Part shown: positions 22,410-33,169 of the stretch, piece by piece | Position numbering within the stretch: the first letter of the stretch is position 1 | How the letters are laid out: the number at the start of each line of letters is the position of its first letter | NCBI GenBank assembly: GCA_036365145.1 | Contig: JAEOAD010002712.1 | Location: 2,003,001 to 2,067,000 of the forward strand | Direction: 5' to 3' | From: Orientallactaga sibirica | Taxonomy: Eukaryota > Chordata > Mammalia > Rodentia > Dipodidae | DNA length: 64,000 nucleotides | The notes under the pieces: generated by a model | Told to the model about the DNA's origin: nothing | What the model saw: the letters and a program-made list of their open reading frames with translations, nothing else | The model's database searches: none | Position numbers and translations under genes: made by a program

Positions 22410-22620
22410 GGGCTGGAGAGATACCTTAGCGGTTAAGGTGTCTGCCTGCTAAGTCAGGTCCCGCATTTAGCCAGACACAAAGTGACACAAGGGCACAATG
22501 CCACACTTGCTCACAAGGGGGCACATGCATCCGGAGTTCATTCACAGCAGCTGAGAGGCTGCTGGCACACCCAGTCGCTATCTGCATCTCTCTCTCTCTC
22601 TGCCTCTCTCAAAAAAAAAA
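22410..22620 (+). mobile_element. tRNA-derived SINE, type II
   Basis: GTCTGCCTGCTAAG, AGACACAAAGTGACAC and GGGCACAATGCCACAC. The CTCF-like block is degraded (TCACAAGGGGGCAC at 22511). Confidence 0.88.
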
Positions 22621-22660
22621 AAATGCAATGCATTCAGTCCACCTTTAAAAGTCCCCACAG

Positions 22661-22800
22661 GCTGGGCGTGGTGGCACCCGCACTTGGGAGGCAGAGGTAG
22701 GAGGAGTGCTGTGAGTTCAAGGCCACCCTGAGAATACAGGGTGGAGACCAGGTCTGCCTGGGCTAGAGTGAGACCCTACCTCGAAAAAAACCAAAATATA
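22661..22800 (+). mobile_element. B1 SINE, deleted
   Basis: GCTGGGCGTGGTGGCACCCG joins directly to GCACTTGGGAGG. The usual CCTTTAATCCCA segment is missing. Confidence 0.88.
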
Positions 22801-22894
22801 AAAATTTTTTTAAAAAAGTCCCCACAGTTTTTAATCAATCCCAATGATGTTCAAACATCCTCATAGTCCAAGGTCTTTTAACTGAGCCATAATA

Positions 22895-22919
22895 CCAAAA
22901 AAAAAAAAAAAAAAAAAAA
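22895..22919. repeat. (A)n tract
   Basis: Homopolymer A run inside the MaLR-like internal region. Confidence 0.8.
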
Positions 22920-24400
22920 CCATAATGGCACAGAATAAAAGATGGCATTAGGTATAGCAAAGAAACATTCAACCAATACAAGATTTAAACAGGGCAAACA
23001 TTAAACTCTGTAGCACCACATCCAACAACTCTAGTCAATGACAAGTCTACAAGTCCAATAATTCTAACCAATGACAAGTCTCTGGAGTTCCAATTCCACC
23101 CCTCCAGCTAGGCTACTCACAGTCCTGGAAAACTTCACCCAGTGTCAGCAGCTCTCCTTGGCAGCTACTCAGTCCTGGCATCTCCAATGGGTCGCCACTG
23201 CAACCCACAGTTCATCCAGATGGCTCCATAGTGTCTCCACGCAGGTAGTCCAACAAGCCTGCCTCACACTGAGGAGACCATTTCCAAATACAAAACCATG
23301 CTGCCAACTTGTTAATCCAGAGGTAATAAAGCAGACTTTGAAGAACAGTACTCTGCTTCTGCATTCAGGCCCCTTCAAAAGAGTCTACATTCTTTCTGTT
23401 GTCCCAATGCAGGTCAGCTGGCCCAATCTCAATGGTTGTAATCTCTCATACAATCGCAGCTGAATGGGCAGCAGTTTGAGCCCAAAGATTTCGTTTTTCC
23501 TGTGCCATATCCCTCTGCTCACACCAGTCCATTTCTACACAATGCAACCGTGCACAAATTCTCAGAATATGGGCATAACAGCAAGCCTCTCACACAAACT
23601 GCTTCTAGCCCAGGCCAGACAAAGCCTCTTTCTCACCCTCATAAGCCAATCACAGTCCATAGTTCTTACTGCATTCAGGTCTTTCAACTCTGACCAGAAT
23701 AGTCCATCAAGCTGTACTTATAGCACTGCATGGTGTCTCTTAGGCCAAAGTTTCAAATGCTTCCACTTTCCTCTTGCAAAGTAGTTTCAAAAGGCCAAAA
23801 GCCACACAATCAGGTTTCTAGCAGCAATGACACCATTTCTCAGTACCAACTTTAGTGTTGCAGTCAGGTTCACATTGCTGGCAGAAAACACCCAACCAAG
23901 AGCAGCTTGTGTGAAAAAAAAAGGTTAATTTTGTATTACAGACTCAAGGGGGAAGCTCCATGATGGCAGGGGAAAATGATGGCATAAGCAGAGGGTGGAC
24001 ATCACCTCCTGGGCAACAGCAGATGGACAACAGCAACAGGAGAGTGCCAAACACTGGAAAATGGAAGCTGGTTATAACACCAACAAGCCCGCCCCCAACA
24101 ATACACTGCCTCCAGGAGGTGTTAATTCCCAAATCTCCATCAGCTGGGAACCCTAGCATTCAGACCACCTAAGTTTATGGGGGACACCTGAATAGGACCA
24201 CCCTGTTTCTGTGGCTAGTCAAGCCACAATTTCCTCATCAGTAATTTGAGAATACTAATGACACCTACTCACTGGGTCATTGTGACAAATGCATCAATTT
24301 ATACAAAATGCTGAACTATCCAAGTATCTGCTGTTACTATAGTACATGGTAGCTCGGTGGAACAAGGACTTACACATGCTCAGTCTGAAAACAAACCCAA

Positions 24401-24519
24401 GGGCTAGGAAATAGCACAGTGAAAGGGTTTGCTTGCAAAGTTTGCTGACCTGAGTTCAGTTTCCTAGCCACCCACATAAAGTGACATTTGTTTGCAGCAG
24501 CAAAGAAGTTCTGGCACAC

Positions 24520-24563
<44 letters not shown>

Positions 24564-24570
24564 CACATGC
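24401..24570 (+). mobile_element. tRNA-derived SINE, old, with (CA)n tail
   Basis: GGGCTAGGAAATAGCACAGTG head, CCACATAAAGTGACATTTG body, then a (CA)n run at 24519-24562. Confidence 0.7.
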
Positions 24571-24761
24571 ACATACACAAATAAGTGAACTTTTTTTTAA
24601 TTCCAACTATGTGCAAAACAGTAACCTGAAAACAAAGCCTCAAAGGATTATTCAGACAAACTGAAGAATAGCTAAACAAATGGGAAAGTGTACACACTCA
24701 CGGACCAGAACACTATATTGTTAATACAATTTCAGAAGTTCTTCTGAATTGATTTTTGCTC

Positions 24762-24900
24762 TTGTTTTTGATGCAGGGTCTCACTCTATCCCAGGCTGAC
24801 CTGGAACTTACTCTGCAACCCAAGCTAGCTTCACACTATTCTCCTACCTCAACCTACTGAATGAATGCTGGGATTAAAGGTATGTGTCACCGTGACTCCC
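24762..24900 (-). mobile_element. B1 SINE, diverged
   Basis: GCAGGGTCTCACTCTATCCC through TGCTGGGATTAAAGG. Confidence 0.85.
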
Positions 24901-24924
24901 AAATTTGAAACTGACTTTTAACTA

Positions 24925-25155
24925 GAGTAGTCTCAGACCCTCGTGCTTGCCTAGGAGGCACACTCAATTGCTGAGCCATCTCTCCAGATTGATTGATTTA
25001 AGACAGAAAGAAAGAATGGGTGCTCGAGGGCCTCCGGCCACTATAAACAAACTGCAGACATACGTGCCAGTTTGTATATCTGGCTTACATGGGTCCTAGG
25101 AAATCAAACCCATATCCTTTAGCTTTGCAGGCAAGCACCTTAAACCTCCAGACTG
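24925..25155 (-). mobile_element. Two overlapping tRNA-derived SINE pieces
   Basis: A head fragment ending GAGCCATCTCTCCAG (24925-24988) is followed by a fuller minus copy (about 24995-25155) with GGGCCTCCGGCCACTATAAAC. Confidence 0.65.
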
Positions 25156-25261
25156 ACTTTTATTTCAATATAATCGGGTTGCACAGGAGCACCAGGGAGC
25201 AGGCACAGGATGGTTCTAGTGGTTACATACACTTTACATATGTCACAACTCACCAACTGTA

Positions 25262-25445
25262 AGCATCCCAGGCCTGCAAAGCCTAAGGACCCCAGTTCAA
25301 TTCTCCAGGTCCCACGTAAGCCAGATGCGCAGGGTAGCACATGCATCTGGAGTTCATTTGCAGTGGCTGGAGGCCCTGACATGTCCATTCTCACTGTCTC
25401 TTTCCCTCTTCCTCTGTCTCTAATAAATAAATAAAAATAAATATT
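25262..25445 (+). mobile_element. tRNA-derived SINE, 5'-truncated
   Basis: Starts at GCCTGCAAAGCCTAAGG and is otherwise intact to AATAAATAAATAAAAATAA. Confidence 0.88.
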
Positions 25446-25466
25446 TTTAAAAATTGATGAATTTTG

Positions 25467-25634
25467 GGCTGGATAGATAGCTCAGTGGTTAAGGTGCTTG
25501 CTGGCAAAACCAAAGGACCCAGGTTCAACTCCCCAGTACCCATGTAAAGCCAGATGCACAAGGTGGTGCATGTGACTGGAGTTCATTTGAAGTGGCTAGA
25601 GGCCCTAGCACACCCATTCTATCTGCCTCTCTGT

Positions 25635-25674
<40 letters not shown>

Positions 25675-25690
25675 TAAATAAATAAATAAT
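25467..25690 (+). mobile_element. tRNA-derived SINE, type I
   Basis: Complete, with a (TC)n run at about 25639-25670 before the tail. Confidence 0.9.
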
Positions 25691-25773
25691 TTTTTAAATT
25701 GATGAATTTTATTGTAGCCTAAATTATGCTTTGATGTAAACAAAATAAAGCCAAGGATAGAACTGTCTTTTCA

Positions 25774-26008
25774 GGGCTGGAGAGATGGCTTAATGGTTAA
25801 GCACTTGCCTGTGAAGCCTAAGGACCCCAGTTCAAGGCTCCATTCCCCAGGACCCACATAAGACAGATGCACAAGGTGGCGCATGCATCTGGAGTTTGTT
25901 TGCAGTGGCTGGAGGCCCTCACACGCCCATTCTCTCTGTATCTATCTGCCTTTTTCCTCCTCCCCCCCTCTCTCTCTCTCTCTGTCGCTCTCAAATAAAT
26001 AAAAATAA
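25774..26008 (+). mobile_element. tRNA-derived SINE, type I
   Basis: Complete, with the B-box duplication TTCAAGGCTCCATTCCCC. Confidence 0.92.
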
Positions 26009-26159
26009 ACAAAGAACTGCCTTCTAAGACTGAAAGCATACCTTTAGCTTTCCATGCTGGTGGAGAGTCACTGTTGACGTGAACACTGTTAAGAAACCCA
26101 AATCACCATGTAAGTTTACAGACTTCACATGGTGTGGCAGCTAACGTGCACGTCATGAA

Positions 26160-26605
26160 CAAAACTGATCGTCCTAACTGCGATGGCCAATCTTCACTGT
26201 CAACTTTACCAGACTTAGAATCACCTAAGAGCCATACATCTGACCATGTCTACACAGCGTTTCCAGAAAGGAAGGATCAACAGAGGACTGAAGACATTTC
26301 CTAAAGCAGTAAGGAGAAAGATGGGAAGGAAAAAGCCAAATGAATGCCTGAATTTTTGTCTCTATCTTTACCCCCCAGTGTGCGTCTGTGTGTGCGTATG
26401 TGTCTGTGTGTCTGTCTGTCTTCCCACCCACTTCTTGGTCTGTTGATGTGTGGAGATGTAACCAAGAAACTCCCACCACCACCACCGCCCTACTTTCCCC
26501 ACCAAGATGGACTATAATTCCTCAAACTGTGAGTCAAAATACAGTCCTTTAAAATGTTTCTTGGCAGATAGTTGGTTTCATCAATGAGAAAAGAAAGTAA
26601 CACGT
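26160..26605 (+). mobile_element. MaLR/ERVL-type LTR
   Basis: Begins GATGGCCAATCTTCACTGTC and has GTTTCCAGAAAGG. It ends with GATGGACTATAATTCCTC and AAAGAAAGTAACAC, the layout of a common rodent MaLR/ERVL LTR. Confidence 0.65.
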
Positions 26606-27755
26606 AGCATAGACAAGGTGGGAAGAATGGGCTTAGATATTTTGAAAGATAAAAGTGGTCCCAGAGAGGAAAACTGCCCACATATTCGCCTTGCTATCTG
26701 CAGTGGCCGCTGCAAAGCTGGCATCACTCAGGTGCGTGTGTTCAAGCCCAGCCCCGCTGGACACTGCACAACAGGTGTGCTGACTTCTTCCAGATTTAGC
26801 CTCAGAACCAAAATAAAAAGTCTGGTTGCTCACGAGGCTTATGGTGGGCTTTTTCCCTTTTTCCAACTCCTGGGCTGTTCACCTCTTAGCAACTGAGGTT
26901 TTCACCGCCAGTAAGGTTTGGCCTTCCCACCCTGTCAGCTTAGCACCCTGGCAGTAGCTAAGCTGCCACTGTGGGAAAGGATATATATTGGCCCTTAGAC
27001 CATGTGGATATTTCCACTCCTCACCCTCTGATTCTCAGACTAACCTCTCCTGACATTCCCCCTTCTTTGGTCCATAGATTCTCCCTAATCCCTCCTGACT
27101 TCTGAATAAATATAGTAATCCACAAAATTAATCCTGCCCAGTCTTGTTTTATTTCAATTCTTTAAGTAATCAGATACAAGCTGGGGTTTTATTGTGTTTG
27201 AACCCCCAAAGTAAGTCCCGTCTCAGTCCCCACCACTGCAAGCCTCCACAGTTCTGCTAACAGATGCAGGCCTTGTGAAGTGCTCCTCCCCCATTCCAGA
27301 CCCTGCACTTTCAGCATGGATGAGGCTCCAGTCACAGGCTCCAGTCACAGATCACCGACTGTGCATGGCTTCTCCTCTTCTTCTAAGAACTCTTTTTTTT
27401 TTTTTTTGCTTGCATAATGGACACAGCCTGGGATATATTATAGAATAAAGCGCAGACTTCTTCAGTCTCTTGGTAGTTAATGCACATAGCCAACCTGTCC
27501 TGTCCTGTCCTGGTTCTGTGTGTGAAGCATGAAGCAACATCTAGACTGTTCAAGCCAGGTGTTTCAGAGCAAGAGCTCCGTTTATATATAATGTGGTGTG
27601 AAAGAAGGCAGCTTGTCAGGGCTAGCTGCAGGGTGCGGGAGGTTTTTGAGGGAGAAGGCTCCTTCCCCTTCTTTTGTGTAATAATCTAATTGCATTGGTT
27701 AAAAACCCTTACAAAATGTTCCCTAGAGAAGGCTAACTTTATTTAGACACTGTAG
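26606..27755. other. Intronic sequence, no gene seen
   Basis: GAATAAATATAGTAATCC near 27104 with T/C-rich lead-in resembles an LTR polyadenylation region, possibly an ERV LTR between about 26.88 and 27.2 kb. I cannot assign it. No exon seen. Confidence 0.4.
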
Positions 27756-27940
27756 ATTTTTTTTATTTATTTGCAAGCAGAGAGAGAAGAGATACAGATG
27801 GAAATAACGGGCACACCAGGGCCTCCAGCCACTGCAAATGAACTCCAGGTGCATGTGCCCCCTTGGGCATCTGGAACTGAACCCGGGTTGTTAGGGTTAG
27901 CAGGCAAGCACTGTACAGCTGAGGCTTCTCTCCATCCTCA
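27756..27940 (-). mobile_element. tRNA-derived SINE, type I
   Basis: TTTATTTATTTGCAAGCAGAG tail end through CAGGGCCTCCAGCCACTGC, with a decayed head. Confidence 0.85.
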
Positions 27941-28285
27941 AGATTTTTTTTTTAAAAGCTTGTGAACATTTTCTATGTCTTCTCTGGAAATTTCTGCAAT
28001 CTTGTATTTTAGTAAAATATTTTTTGTTACTCTAAAAAGAAAATTAAGAAGCAGTAGAGTTGAACTAGGGAATCTGTTAGCAATCTTGTCACTTGTTATA
28101 AAGTTATCTCAAGCTTACCAGGTTCAAAAGAACTCAGAGAAAATAAGACAGTACAAAGGAGATTTAAGACAGAAGAGCTCCTCTGTTATCCAAACTTTAA
28201 TGTTCTAATTCTGCTCCTATACATCAAGAATATAGAAATTATTCCTCAAAGCTAAGTCAGTAGTAGGAAATACACAGAAGGCAAG

Positions 28286-28499
28286 TTTTTTGTATTTATT
28301 TGAGAGTGACAGACGGAGAGAGAAAGAAACAGGTAGACAGAGTACGGGCACGCTAGGGCCTCCTGCCACTGCAAACGAACTCCAGACGCATGTGCCCCTT
28401 GTGCATCTGGCTTGTGTGGGTACTGGGGAACTGAGCCTCGAACCGGGGTCCTTAGGCTTCACAGGCAAGTGCTTAAGCGCTAAGCCATCATTCCAGCCC
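28286..28499 (-). mobile_element. tRNA-derived SINE, type I
   Basis: Complete minus copy with CGAACCGGGGTCCTTAGG at the B box and CATTCCAGCCCC at the head. Confidence 0.92.
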
Positions 28500-28660
28500 C
28501 ACAGAAGGCATTCCTAACTGTTACCATGAAATTCTCAGGGGAGCACTATTTACCTGATTAGTTCTCCTGAGGAAAGATGTTTTTCTCCTTACATTTCAAA
28601 ACATGTTATTTTACTTGCTTTATAATGTTAAGCATAGTTATTTTTACAATACATTTCTAG

Positions 28661-28890
28661 GGCTGAGGATATAGCTCAGCAGTTGAAGGTGCTTGCTTGC
28701 AATGCCTGCCAGACTGGCTTACAATTCCCCAGCATCTACACAGGGCTAGATGCAAAAGTGGCTCATATAGCTGACGTTTGTTTCCAATGGCAACAGACTA
28801 TTTGTGTGTGTGCGCGCACATGCACACACACATTCACACATTCTCTCTTTGGTTCTCTCTCTCAAATGAACAAATAAAATTTTAAAAATA
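28661..28890 (+). mobile_element. tRNA-derived SINE, old
   Basis: GGGCTGAGGATATAGCTCAGC head. The body contains a GTGTGTGCGCGCACATGC alternating run. Confidence 0.8.
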
Positions 28891-29040
28891 AGCCGGGCAT
28901 GGTAGCACATACCTTTAATCCCAGCACTCAGGAGGCAGAGGTAGGATTGCCATGAGTTCGAGGCCACCCTGAGACTACAGAGTGAATTCCAGGTCAGCCT
29001 GGGCTAGAGTGAGACCCTACCTCAAAAATAATAATAATAA
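28891..29040 (+). mobile_element. B1 SINE
   Basis: GCCGGGCATGGTAGCACATACC through GACCCTACCTC and an AATAAT tail. It abuts the SINE before it. Confidence 0.92.
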
Positions 29041-29606
29041 TAAAGTAAAATATACCCCTGTTTTGACCCTCATTTTAGAAAACAAAATGTGGAAGTGTAA
29101 AATTCAGACTGGGCATGCATCTTAGTGATATAAGGTTTGCCCCTCTTGCTCTGAGGCCCTGAGTTTATATCCAGCACTAATAACAACAAAATGGTAACGC
29201 TGTAAAAATAAAATCTGTACCATAAGCAATAAATGAGAAGACAACATTAACAGGAAGAAGAAAGTCAGTGCAAGCAATTTTCAAGTTGAAATAACAGTAT
29301 CAGCATGCATATTAAACACATGCTGTTCATTTGCGGGCAAATGGCTACTTCACCTTTCCATTTATACTGCTATGGCACAGCTCAGGGAGTAATTTGCAGT
29401 TTGGCATATCTAGGATCTGAATTTGGCTCACCTTTCCTTTTGCAAAGTAAGAACACAAGCAATTATCACCCTCAGTGCTTCTGAGTCACACTCCACACAC
29501 ATTCACACTCCACACACATTCACACTCCAGGCCTCTACAGGCTCTACCTTTTTCTTCTTTATAATCTTTTTTTTTTCTTTTTTTAATTATTAAGAACATA
29601 TTTGGG
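29041..29606. other. Intronic sequence, no gene seen
   Basis: An ID-like scrap is possible at 29105-29185. CACACTCCACACACATT is repeated near 29487-29525. No exon. Confidence 0.45.
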
Positions 29607-29836
29607 GGCTGGAGATATGGCTTAGTGGTTAAGGCACTTGCCTGCAAAGCCAAAGGACCCAGGTTCAATTCCCCAGGACCCACATAAGCCAGATGCACCA
29701 GGTGACGCATGCATCTGGAGTTTGCTTTCAGTGGCTGGATACCCTGGCACTTACGTTCTCTCCCTCCTTCTCTCTCTCCCTCCCTCCCTCCCTCCCTCCC
29801 CCTTTCTCCCTCGCTCTCAAATAAAAATAAGTAAAA
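29607..29836 (+). mobile_element. tRNA-derived SINE, type I
   Basis: Complete, with a (CCCT)n run at about 29770-29800. Confidence 0.92.
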
Positions 29837-29945
29837 GGGCTGGAGAGATGGCTTAGTGGTTAAGGCATTTGCCTGCAAAGCCAAAGGACCTCAGTTCGAT
29901 TCCCCAGGACCCATGTAAGCCAGACATACATCTGGAGTTCATTTG
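29837..29945 (+). mobile_element. tRNA-derived SINE, 5' half
   Basis: Head and B box intact, then GCCAGACATACATCTGGAG and a stop. It is tandem with the preceding copy. Confidence 0.88.
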
Positions 29946-30229
29946 AACATATTTTGTATGGATACCTCATGTGTTCATACCATCTTTTCCCTCCTCCCTG
30001 CCCCCATTCCAGGGGGCCCTCTCTAAGTTTTTCTTCTGATCTTCATCCCCTCTTCTCTGGTTCTATCACACCTGCCTTAATTGGCAATCTGTCTTCTGAA
30101 ATCCCACGTCTCTCTCTACAGTGTCTGTGACACAACACTTTCCTATACCATTATGCCCATTAAAGCCCCATGAACCCCATTCTGCTAGAGGGCCTAAAAA
30201 GAAAGATGTATGGGTTTTTTGTTTTGTTT

Positions 30230-30418
30230 TGTTTTTAATATTTTATTTTTGTTTATTTGACAGAGAAAGAGGGAGAGAGGAGAATGGGCGTGCCAGGGCC
30301 TCCAGCCACTGCAAACAAACTCCAGAGGCAAGCACCCCCTTGTGGCTCTGGCTAACATGGGTCCTGGGGAATTGAACCTGGGTCCTTTGGCTTTGCAGGC
30401 AAACCATCCCTCCAGCCC
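30230..30418 (-). mobile_element. tRNA-derived SINE, type I
   Basis: TTATTTGACAGAG tail end, GAATGGGCGTGCCAGGGCC and head at CATCCCTCCAGCCC. Confidence 0.9.
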
Positions 30419-30717
30419 GGATTTATGTTTTATTTACTCTTGCATCCCTCCTAGGGCTCGGAGCCCTGAAACTGCACATTCACAAGCATGGTCCCTAGAC
30501 TCAGGAGGAAAATGTTCAACAATGATTTGGAGCCCCTATGCACCAGGCACTGCTTTAATTGAACCTACTCTAAGTCTAGGAAGAGACAGACCCTCAAGCA
30601 GACTGACAGAACATAATTTTGGTATTATACAGTACTGTGTTGTAAGGCAATTTCCTCCTGGAGGAAGGAGGAAGGCTCATGAGATTCAGGAGGTGAACAC
30701 ATGTCCGAAAGCTGAAA
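30419..30717. other. Intronic sequence, no gene seen
   Basis: Apparently unique. No exon recognised. Confidence 0.45.
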
Positions 30718-30953
30718 TTTTTTTTTTTTTTTTTTTTTTTAATTTTAGAGTGAATGAGAGACAGAGAGAGAATTTGTGTGCCAGGGCCTCAGCCACTGCA
30801 ATTGAACTCCAGATGCTTGTGCCACCTAGTGGGCATGTGCAACCTTGCCCTTGCCTCACCTTTGTGCGTCTGGCTTATGTGGGATCTGGAGAGTTGAACA
30901 TGGGTTCTTAGGCTTTGCAGAAGTCTTAACTGCTAAACCATCTCTCCAGCCCC
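30718..30953 (-). mobile_element. tRNA-derived SINE, type II-like
   Basis: Minus copy with the longer middle (CACCTAGTGGGCATGTGCAACC) and head at CCATCTCTCCAGCCCC. Carries the best CTCF-like match in the window. Confidence 0.85.
30819..30832 (-). promoter_or_regulatory. CTCF-like motif in SINE (full core match)
   Basis: Minus strand CCACTAGGTGGCAC agrees with CCASYAGRKGGCRS at all 14 positions, as I recall that core. It lies in intron 1 about 2.2 kb from the Rps6kc1 start. Confidence 0.5.
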
Positions 30954-31460
30954 AAAGCTGAAATTTTTAAGACCCTCTCTAAGGCCAACAAACAACTACT
31001 GGAGAGAGGAGACTCTCCTGCCAGATAAGCAGTGAGTCATCACCCTTAGCAGAGTGGGCTTTTCAGTGATGGAGCTACCTCTGAGTCACCCACACCCCCA
31101 TAAGTGACCCTCACTTCTGTTCTGTAAGTAACCCCAATAAATGCATTGGTTCATCAAGCTGGGTTCTGGTGCAATCATACTTCGGTCTGTCATGTGTACC
31201 CTATCTGGAGGAGACATCTGTTCACATCTCCCAGGGAGAGTTCACACAACATAAGGGACACAAGAAGTGGGATGTGACAGGAGCAGCATGTCTGCTGAGC
31301 ACTGCTCTGATTTTGTAGGCTACATACTAGGAAACTTAAAGCTGGATTTTTGAAGATCCCAGTGACTAAAAAGAGCTCAAGGATGGTACAACAAGAACCC
31401 CTTAATCTCATACGATTTCTTAGAAAATCTAAACTAACACTTCATTCATGCAACAACCAG
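30954..31460. other. Intronic sequence, no gene seen
   Basis: CCCCAATAAATGCATTGG near 31132 could be an LTR polyadenylation region. It is not assignable. No exon. Confidence 0.4.
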
Positions 31461-31807
31461 TGTGGTAGTTTGATTTTGGTGTCCCCAGTAAACTTAGGTG
31501 TTCTGACTGCTAGGTTCCCAACTCATGGCAATTGGAAATTAACGCCTCCTGGAGGCAGTGTATTGTTGGGGGTGGGCTTATGGGTATTACAGCCAGTGTC
31601 CCCTTGCCAGTGTTTGGCACACTCCCCTGTTGCTATTGTCCACCTTATATTGGCCGAGGGGTGTTGTCCACCTTCTGCTCATGCCATTGTTTTCTCTGCC
31701 ATCATGGAACTTGCCCCTCGAGCCTGTAAGCCAAAATTAACCTATTTTTGCCCCACAAACCTCTTGGTCGGGTGTTTTCTACCAGCAATGAGAACCTGAC
31801 TGCAACA
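31461..31807 (+). mobile_element. MaLR-like solo LTR
   Basis: TGTGGTAGTTTGATTTTGG to CTGACTGCAACA, same family as 48805-49163. Flanks ACCAG (31456-31460) and CCCAG (31808-31812) fit a 5-bp duplication with one change. Confidence 0.85.
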
Positions 31808-32044
31808 CCCAGTAAAGCAATCTGCAATGTGCAACCACAAGACATGGACTCCTCATTATCTTTCAGCAGACGTGCTTTCCACCAGCTCATGTTGTCTGGC
31901 TTTCTACCTTTTTCAAGTGTCCCCGCCCCTCACCTGCATGCCTCAAACTCTGCACTCTGAATCTACTCATTATTGAGACCTACTCCCTGGGCTCTTTCTA
32001 AATGGACTTGTGTTATTACTCTTTAATCCACACCTCTCTGTTTC

Positions 32045-32243
32045 AAAAGTTTTTAATATTTTTAATGTTTATTTACTTGAGAGGAGGGGCAGATAGAGAG
32101 AATGGGATACCAGGGCCTCCAGCCGTTGCAAATGATGCATGTGCCACCTTGTGAACCTGGCTGATGTGGGTCCTGGGGAACTGAACCTGGGTCCTTTGGC
32201 TTTGCAAGCAAGTGCCTTAACCGCTAAGCCATCTCTCCAGCCC
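32045..32243 (-). mobile_element. tRNA-derived SINE, type I
   Basis: Minus copy, head at GCCATCTCTCCAGCCC. It lies about 0.7 kb inside intron 1 from exon 1. Confidence 0.9.
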
Positions 32244-32800
32244 TCTGCTTCAAAATTTAATAACAGCTAAAATTGGTTTGTAACTTGGTTCCAACCCCCA
32301 GATCTATTACTGCCTTGCAATGAAATCTTGGGTAAACGACAGAACACCGGATCTCAGTTTGTGCTCCATGAAAATGAAGATTAAGTGGGACGATGTGTAA
32401 AGAATTCCCAGACTATTTACCCAAAGGCTTATTTCATGTTGTCCTAACTTTCGTAGAAGGGAGACAGATGCAGACTCTTCAAAACCGAAGATGAGCAAGG
32501 GAACGGTAAGCAGAGTAGGTGCTCATCAATGAACGGATGCAATGCAGCTCACCACTTTTAGCTATGCACTCAAGGCCACGCACAGACGCTCATTTCAGAC
32601 ACGTTCTCATGGGTTCCCTACAGGATGCCCAGGAAAACTCAGAAGGAAAGACACAGCCCAACTACGGAGGTCCAAGAAAGGTGGCCGCTCAGTGACATCT
32701 TTCCCAACAGTCACCTCCCTTCCTCGGAACAACGCTCTCGCTGAATGAAAGGCTAAAAATTTTTATTTTAATTAAAAAAGAAAGAAAGAGGCATGTTCCG
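32244..32800. other. Start of intron 1, no gene seen
   Basis: Unique DNA between the CpG island and the first intronic SINE. This is where intronic promoter-proximal elements would be expected, but no recognisable site stands out. Confidence 0.5.
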
Positions 32801-32951
32801 TTACATAAGCCAGACACTTGCGCCAATCTTCGTCCGGAGATGATCGCGCACGGGAAGCCCCCTTCCCGGGCTGCGCCCAGCTCCGGCGGCCCCCGCGACC
32901 CCGCGCAGCCCCGGCCCCGGCGACCGCAGCGGGCGCGCCCCGCGGACTCAC

Positions 32952-33056
32952 CCGGGCGGTGACCTTGTACACCGTGTGTCCCCGGGGGTGGCGCCGCGGC
33001 TCGGTGACCGTGTAGAAGCGGGCCAGGTCGGCGCTCTGTCCCCGGGGAGAGCTCAT
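32952..33056 (-). CDS. Rps6kc1: Rps6kc1 coding exon 1 (PX-domain start)
   Basis: Seen: ATG at 33056-33054 opens 35 codons including SADLARFYTVTEP and HTVYKVTAR, and the frame then runs into a consensus donor (CGG|GTGAGT, intron G at 32951). Known: RPS6KC1 (RPK118) starts with almost this sequence. It has an N-terminal PX domain that binds phosphoinositides, then an MIT domain and a C-terminal S6-kinase-like domain, and is linked to endosomes and sphingosine kinase 1. Here the PX domain has just begun (R-F-Y-T-V, then the Y-K-V-T strand). Residues 2-7 and a few others differ from the human protein as I remember it. The exon sits in a CpG island and ends in phase 0, which matches the exon at 2155-2190. 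SNX15 is a related PX protein but fits less well. Confidence 0.95.
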
Positions 33057-33072
33057 CCTCCCGCGGACACGA

Positions 33073-33089
33073 CGCCGCCGCCGCCGCCG
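33073..33089. repeat. (GCC)n in probable 5' UTR
   Basis: Five to six GCC triplets lie about 16-33 bp upstream of the Rps6kc1 start codon, probably in the 5' UTR. Confidence 0.6.
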
Positions 33090-33097
33090 GCCAGGCT

Positions 33098-33156
33098 CCG
33101 CCGCCCCGCCCCGTCCCGCCCAGCGCAGCCCCGCAGCCGGCCGAGAGGGGCGGGGA
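33098..33156 (-). promoter_or_regulatory. GC-box cluster (Sp/KLF type)
   Basis: CCGCCCCGCCCCGTCCCGCCC at about 33100-33121 and GGGGCGGGG at 33147-33155 are Sp1/KLF-like boxes, 45-100 bp upstream of the start codon. Confidence 0.5.
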
Positions 33157-33169
33157 CCCGCGCGGTCTG

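Larger units (their letters stand above)
22031..24205 (-). mobile_element. Complete MaLR-like element (LTR-internal-LTR)
   Basis: Two direct LTRs on minus, 22031-22354 and 23856-24205, enclose about 1.5 kb. Next to the 5' LTR (7 nt away) is TGGTACTGAGAAATGG (23833-23848 minus), resembling the tRNA-Leu primer site used by ERVL/MaLR. Next to the other LTR is a polypurine GGGGGCCAGGGGCAGAA. The internal part has no gag/pol match, so it is non-autonomous. A type II SINE (22410) and a B1 (22661) have inserted. The LTRs differ at many sites, so it is old. Confidence 0.8.
2191..32951 (-). other. Rps6kc1: Rps6kc1 intron 1 (about 30.8 kb)
   Basis: The interval runs from the exon 1 donor (GTGAGT at 32951-32946) to the exon 2 acceptor. 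It is filled with SINEs, L1, MaLR LTRs and short unique spacers. I looked for other Rps6kc1 exons and saw none. Length and exon order follow directly from the two exon calls. Confidence 0.9.

Noticed and set aside
23071..23463. 130-codon plus ORF
   Set aside because: Antisense to the internal region of the minus MaLR-like element. No homology seen.
26606..27215. Possible ERV LTR with AATAAATATAG
   Set aside because: No second copy clear enough, no target duplication and no defined ends, so left as unassigned sequence.
30342..30911. 189-codon plus ORF
   Set aside because: Runs from one inverted SINE through unique sequence and a poly-T into another SINE. No family resemblance.
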